Source: a bacterium
GTDB taxonomy: Bacteria > Lindowbacteria > 2-12-FULL-62-27
NCBI GenBank assembly: GCA_016202645.1
Contig: JACQOF010000097.1
Coordinates: 1 to 64,000, forward strand
DNA length: 64,000 nt
Direction of reading: 5' to 3'
In this document: positions 60,496 through 64,000 of the stretch, in pieces
Numbering within the stretch: the stretch's first letter is position 1
How the letters are laid out: every line of letters begins with the position of its first letter
The notes under the pieces: model-generated
Databases searched by the model: none
What the model saw: the letters and a program-made list of their open reading frames with translations, nothing else
What the model was told of the DNA's origin: nothing
Made by a program: the position numbers and the translations under genes

Positions 60496-60861
60496 AGTCG
60501 CCGCCCCTGGGTACGAGATTCGGGGACTGGTCCACTCGAATTGTGGGGAGGCTGGTAAACATCACCTGGGTGGTGGAGGAAGGGCCTCCCGCTCCATCGC
60601 GAGGACAGGGATGTCCGAGTGTCGGCCGCTCAGGGATGGCCGCTTTTGTCGCGGGTGCGTCCGCCTTTGGCGGACGCCGGGAGCGCGAGCGCTCCCGCGC
60701 CCGCGACCCATCCCACGCGCCGCGAGAAGCGCCGACGGAGTGCGTCTATGACGGTCATAGACGCACGGGTTCAATCGCATTCACGCGCTGTGGCCTGTTG
60801 ATTTTCTTTTGATGCATTTCTCTCCTTTTGAAATTATCCGGAACAAATTAGAATAACCCAT
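60496..60861. other. Hairpin-rich noncoding spacer
   Basis: No convincing gene. It contains four perfect or near-perfect stems: GGACA/TGTCC (60603-60616), GCGTCCGCC/GGCGGACGC (60657-60677), GGGAGCGC/GCGCTCCC (60679-60696), and a 13-base stem GTGCGTCTATGAC/GTCATAGACGCAC (60740-60766). An outer stem GTCGCGGG (60648-60655)/CCCGCGAC (60700-60707) with GGGATGG/CCATCCC outside it encloses the middle two hairpins. The rest, up to the ATG at 60862, is AT-richer and probably carries the next promoter. Confidence 0.75.
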
Positions 60862-61701
60862 ATGCTGATTTGGATATTACTCGCGATTGCCTTCGGTATG
60901 ATTGTTGTTGAACGCATCTATCCCGCGATGGATCTGCCCCGTGTCCGTGCGTGGTGGTTACGGGTTATTCTTGTGAATCTGATTCAACTTGGCATCATCG
61001 TTCTGGCCGGACACACGTGGGAACTTTGGTTCTCGTCCGTGTCTCTGTTGCGGCTCCAAGACCATTTCGGCGATATTGCTTCCGGATTTATTGCCTACTT
61101 TATTTCAACCTTCGTCTATTATTGGTGGCACCGCATCCGTCATGAATCCCAATGGTTCTGGCTCCTTTGCCACCAGCTCCACCATTCGCCGCGGCGGATC
61201 GAGGTTCTTACTTCTTTTTACAAACATCCGGTCGAAATCACGCTGAATTCTCTCTTGAGCGCTGCGATCGTATATCTGTTGCTTGGATGCTCCATCACAG
61301 CCGGAGCCATCTACACGTTTTTAACCGCCATCGCCGAATATTTCTATCACTGGAACATCCATACTCCCCAATGGATCGGGTACATTCTCCAGAGGCCGGA
61401 TTCGCACCGGATTCATCATCAGTACCGGCACCATACCCAAAATTTTGCTGATCTGCCGGTTTGGGACATGATGTTCAAAACGTTCAAAAATCCGGCCAGA
61501 TTCGATGCCACCTGCGGATTCGACGACTGGCGGGAAGACAGATTTGAGGACGTTTTGGCGTTCCGGGACATGCATGCCGAGGGCATTGAAAACATCGCAC
61601 CGCTTCAGTTTCTGCCAACCTGCATCGGCTGCGGCAAACGCTGGGCATGCTATGAATCAAAGCGCCGCGATCCGGATGTGAAGGACACCAACGTCCCTTG
61701 A
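60862..61701 (+). CDS. Sterol desaturase/fatty acid hydroxylase family membrane enzyme
   Basis: 279 residues with several hydrophobic segments and the di-iron histidine boxes HRIRH (90-94), HQLHH (104-108) and HRIHHQYRHH (182-191). These bind a di-iron centre that hydroxylates or desaturates lipids. The C-terminal tail has a Cys cluster (CIGCGKRWAC, ~256-265) not usual in the family; it may bind metal. Active site faces the cytosol in known relatives. Substrate unknown; lipid A or other lipid modification is possible. It is convergent with the HTTM gene. Confidence 0.87.
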   Translation: MLIWILLAIAFGMIVVERIYPAMDLPRVRAWWLRVILVNLIQLGIIVLAGHTWELWFSSVSLLRLQDHFGDIASGFIAYFISTFVYYWWHRIRHESQWFWLLCHQLHHSPRRIEVLTSFYKHPVEITLNSLLSAAIVYLLLGCSITAGAIYTFLTAIAEYFYHWNIHTPQWIGYILQRPDSHRIHHQYRHHTQNFADLPVWDMMFKTFKNPARFDATCGFDDWREDRFEDVLAFRDMHAEGIENIAPLQFLPTCIGCGKRWACYESKRRDPDVKDTNVP

Positions 61702-61714
61702 AGGGTTGAATGTT

Positions 61715-62953
61715 TTACGGAAGGAAGCGACTCCGCACAGAGGGTTCTGGCAGTCGGCAGGCATCGTAGCGCCCAAACCACTTGTAACGATTCCTGGCGA
61801 CCCACCGATAAACCACATCGCGTATCGCCTGAGGCACGACCCTCGATCCTGAAACCACGCGCCAAAAGCCGCCGAGATCATCCAGCATTTCAAGAACAGC
61901 TTGGGATCGAATCGCAACCGATTCTTCCGGCGTTCCAAAGCTCCGAACAACTATAATTGTTTGAAGATCCCGCTCGATTCCGGGATGCCGAGCCAGAACT
62001 GCCGCGGCTGTTTCGCCTTGTAATGGAGCGAATTTGAAACTTCCCATCGTGTCCTGGTCCAGGAGAAATTGGACGGTTCTATCACAGAGTCCGCAAACAC
62101 CGTCAAACAGAACGACCCCTATCCCAGCCGTCCGAACACGAGGCGGCAGCCACGACGGATCGAAAGTGAATAGATGGATCATCAACATTCCAAAAGTCAG
62201 ATCGGCAAAATCCACTATCGACAAAATTCCGAAGTGCATCGCCACCATTGACAGCCATGCCAGGGGCCGCGTTTTCGGATGGAGACAGAGAGGAAGGAAC
62301 GCTATTTCCATGACCAACGATCCCCATGTTGCGCACCTCAAGACCCATGTCGGCAACCCCAGAAAAATCTCTCTGACGCATCCGGGTCGGGCAAGCGGAT
62401 TGCTCGCCACGTGTATGAGCGCCGTTCCATCAACCCAACTCGGACTCGATAGTTTCACAATTCCGCTGAATGAGTAACCGGCCGCCATTAACATCCATGC
62501 AGTCACAAAAAGACTCGCCGGCATTCTCCAATCCGCCTTGGTTTTTGCCTGTCGTAGTAAAGCCGGCTCTCCCGGGGGAATAATGGCGGAAAAAAGCAAG
62601 AGAAGTCCTACATAAGGAATCGACGGATTGCCGATCAAATTATTCCTGTTGTACAGACAGGCCCATCCGAACCATAAGAGGAGCGCACATCCCTGACGGA
62701 AAATCCCAAGCGTGTACGCGGCAGAAATGAGCAGTAACAAACTCAGAAAGGTGGTCACACTTCCTGGTGAATCCCATCGCTCAAGCGGGTTTGGAAGAAT
62801 CCCGTGTGTGAAGTTCAGAGTGGAGTCCGCCACGACGCCTTTATCGCTGAAGAGTTCGGTTCCGTATGGGATCAGGCCGGAAAAATGGACACACAGATAC
62901 AAACCAAACACGATCCGAAATGCGGCAAACTGATATTTTGAAACCGGATTCAT
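61715..62953 (-). CDS. HTTM-domain membrane protein fused to a DCC (DUF393) domain
   Basis: 412 residues from the ATG at 62953, which overlaps the upstream stop (ATGA). Residues 1-~265 hold several membrane helices as in HTTM/vitamin-K-carboxylase-like proteins (e.g. IPYVGLLLLFSAIIPPGEP). Residues ~278-412 form a DCC domain with DGVCGLC (284-290; C287, C290), the Asp-x-x-Cys-x-x-Cys motif of thioredoxin-like DUF393 proteins. This HTTM plus DCC pairing suggests a redox partner fused to an integral membrane enzyme. Function unknown. Confidence 0.83.
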   Translation of the reverse strand: MNPVSKYQFAAFRIVFGLYLCVHFSGLIPYGTELFSDKGVVADSTLNFTHGILPNPLERWDSPGSVTTFLSLLLLISAAYTLGIFRQGCALLLWFGWACLYNRNNLIGNPSIPYVGLLLLFSAIIPPGEPALLRQAKTKADWRMPASLFVTAWMLMAAGYSFSGIVKLSSPSWVDGTALIHVASNPLARPGCVREIFLGLPTWVLRCATWGSLVMEIAFLPLCLHPKTRPLAWLSMVAMHFGILSIVDFADLTFGMLMIHLFTFDPSWLPPRVRTAGIGVVLFDGVCGLCDRTVQFLLDQDTMGSFKFAPLQGETAAAVLARHPGIERDLQTIIVVRSFGTPEESVAIRSQAVLEMLDDLGGFWRVVSGSRVVPQAIRDVVYRWVARNRYKWFGRYDACRLPEPSVRSRFLP

Positions 62954-63459
62954 GGAAAACACTCCGGCCGGAGAAGCCATGTGTCCGATCTCCCCCGCGT
63001 CTTTGTCCTGATGACTATGCTCACCCTTTGGGTATCTTCCGGTAAACCAAACTCTTTTCGCAGAGGGCCCGTGGCTCCGAAACCAGAACAAAAAACCGAT
63101 TCGAAAAGCCTTTGTGGAATTCGAGGGGCGTAGGACAGCGCCGCGCCATAGACATTGCGGCGATTATAAGGACCGCCCATGTGTTGATACAATTCAGGAG
63201 TAATCGAGATTTCCAGTTGCTGACCTGACGAGGTTTCTACACGCATCTCAAAATCGGATGCGAAAGTTTCCAATCCCTCAACGTCGGAAAAAACTTTGGG
63301 TAGGGGCGACGCGGCTGTCGCGGCCCCCACTCCCCTCAAAATCTTGGACCCTGCGATGTATCCAGCCATTTGAAGAAGACCTACGATTAAAAGAACAACG
63401 GCGGCGGCATCACGCCAATCTATTTTGCGCCGTTGACTTTCTTTGTCGGTCGGAGCCAT
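62950..63459 (-). CDS. Uncharacterised membrane-anchored partner of the HTTM-DCC protein
   Basis: 169 residues from the ATG at 63459; a longer frame to 63519 would run into hairpin sequence. One N-terminal membrane segment (DAAAVVLLIVGLLQMAGYI) anchors a periplasmic domain of about 125 residues. Short proteins of this kind often precede HTTM genes. It overlaps the HTTM gene by four bases, so the two are translationally coupled. No motif recognised. Confidence 0.65.
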   Translation of the reverse strand: MAPTDKESQRRKIDWRDAAAVVLLIVGLLQMAGYIAGSKILRGVGAATAASPLPKVFSDVEGLETFASDFEMRVETSSGQQLEISITPELYQHMGGPYNRRNVYGAALSYAPRIPQRLFESVFCSGFGATGPLRKEFGLPEDTQRVSIVIRTKTRGRSDTWLLRPECFP

Positions 63460-63840
63460 TGCAAAAACATACCATCTCAAATCGCCGAAGGGGAGAACCC
63501 CTTTCTCCCCTTCGGGCATCCCCTCTTACCCATTTCCCCTCTCGAATTTCAAAATGACTTACGACTTTTTTCCGCTCCGATTTCACTGCCCTTTCACTGC
63601 CCTTTTCCCCCCGAAAAAGGGCGCTTTCGGGCAGTTGGCGCGTCCACGCGCGTGTTGACGAAACACGCGCTAACAGTTTGAATCACAAAAAGTTTTCCGC
63701 GCTTGTCGGAATTTTCGGAGTGGTCGGCGCCGGTCACTCCTAAGGACAAGGTCGGCGAGCGACTGCGCTCGGGATATACGTGCCAAATAGGGTGCATCGG
63801 GCGACAAGAAGAACAAGAAAACGCTGATGAGGTCAGAACG
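63460..63840. other. Intergenic region with two hairpins, no gene seen
   Basis: It holds the hairpin CGAAGGGGAGA/TCTCCCCTTCG (63486-63514, 11-base arms), the direct repeat TTTCACTGCCC twice at 63581-63602, and the hairpin GCGCGTGTT/AACACGCGC (63648-63670). It separates the HTTM operon from truA. The first hairpin could be a terminator or 5' structure. No credible coding frame or RNA gene was found. Confidence 0.6.
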
Positions 63841-64000
63841 TCAATAATAAACCTTCATCAAACATAGTCCAGACGCCGGCGCGGCGTAGAGAGGTTCCCT
63901 GCGCGCCGATCCCAGCGCCGTTTCCACGAGGTAGGCGACCATCCGGCGGACCATGCGGTGGAGGAAGGCGTCGGCGACGAAGCGGATCCGCAGTTCGTCG
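63841..64000 (-). CDS. truA: tRNA pseudouridine synthase A, C-terminal fragment (5' end outside window)
   Basis: Reverse-strand reading from the right edge gives FLHRMVRRMVAYLVE followed by PASGLCLMKVYY and a stop at 63843-63841. These match the end of TruA, which makes pseudouridine at tRNA positions 38-40: the conserved FLxxMVRxxV and PAxGLxL motifs are present. About 52 residues are visible; the rest lies beyond the window. Confidence 0.9.
   Translation of the reverse strand, partial: DELRIRFVADAFLHRMVRRMVAYLVETALGSARREPLYAAPASGLCLMKVYY

Noticed and set aside
60492-60812. 106-residue frame in the spacer
   Set aside because: It runs through the hairpin cluster and has Arg/Pro-rich low-complexity composition, no ribosome-binding site and no homologous features.
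63594-63797. Short minus-strand frame near the right end
   Set aside because: It spans the GCGCGTGTT/AACACGCGC hairpin and has no ribosome-binding site or recognisable domain.
1-64000. tRNA or rRNA genes
   Set aside because: No cloverleaf or rRNA-like stretch was noticed in the spacers; most are under 160 bases. A covariance-model scan would be decisive.
1-64000. CRISPR array
   Set aside because: No regularly spaced repeat was seen; the dispersed palindromes are singletons or distant copies.

Overview
This 64 kb window is almost wholly occupied by a large surface-glycan (possibly flagellin-glycan) biosynthesis island. The DNA is GC-rich, genes are tightly packed, and many starts overlap the preceding stop (ATGA, GTGA, TTGA). 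A CsgG-like lipoprotein, heptose genes and a likely outer-membrane protein point to a diderm, Gram-negative-type bacterium. The only housekeeping gene is a truA fragment at the right edge, so no phylum can be named. The lack of typical model-organism gene order, several intragenic repeat insertions and many uncharacterised families suggest an uncultivated lineage (inference).

Layout. 1-3.1 kb: end of a putative outer-membrane protein, then an SpsF-like nucleotidyltransferase. 3.15-5.0 kb (-): two glycosyltransferases between C-rich hairpin repeats. 5.1-12.1 kb (+): operon of asparagine synthetase, split transketolase, zinc alcohol dehydrogenase, HAD-phosphotransferase fusion and methyltransferase. 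12.05-15.3 kb (-): sugar C-methyltransferase, Gfo/Idh oxidoreductase and RmlD-like reductase. 15.4-16.6 kb: solitary AAA/DUF4143 ATPase. 16.8-25.6 kb (+): glycosyltransferases, methyltransferase, three NDP-sugar epimerase/dehydratases, a domain-swapped HldE-like enzyme and GmhA. 25.7-29.4 kb (-): a SPASM protein lacking the radical-SAM cysteines, and a Maf/DUF115 glycosyltransferase. 29.5-35.2 kb (+): radical SAM protein, glycosyltransferase, methyltransferase and DegT aminotransferase; a second DegT follows on the minus strand. 36.4-42.8 kb: second pseudo-radical-SAM SPASM protein plus a sulfation set (CysQ, sulfotransferase, Sat, CysC) with an embedded short pyruvate kinase. 43-52.3 kb: nonulosonic acid genes (NeuB, NeuA-PseG fusion), a second radical SAM protein, a sialyltransferase/DUF115-like protein, a DUF4910 protein and methyltransferases. 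52.5-58.7 kb: second sulfotransferase, second TIGR04372-like glycosyltransferase, membrane permease and a canonical radical SAM/SPASM protein. 58.8-64 kb: CsgG-like lipoprotein, a small-protein/retropepsin pair, a hairpin-rich spacer, a fatty-acid-hydroxylase-type membrane enzyme, an HTTM-DCC protein and truA.

How it fits together (inference). Nucleotide sugars are made and edited by the epimerases, aminotransferases, methyltransferases, heptose enzymes and the transketolase operon. A nonulosonic acid is condensed by NeuB and activated by the NeuA half. Maf and the DUF115/GT42-like protein are candidates to transfer it, and several other glycosyltransferases build the chain. Sat and CysC make PAPS, two sulfotransferases use it, and CysQ removes PAP.

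Most unusual points: (1) two paralogous SPASM proteins in which all three radical-SAM cluster cysteines are replaced at matching positions while four SPASM cysteines remain, joined to what looks like a degenerate SpsF domain; (2) an 81-bp palindromic element, 80/81 identical, inserted in two unrelated genes in opposite orientations without breaking either frame; (3) a pyruvate kinase lacking its C-terminal domain in the Sat-CysC operon; (4) an HldE-like enzyme with its two domains in reverse order.
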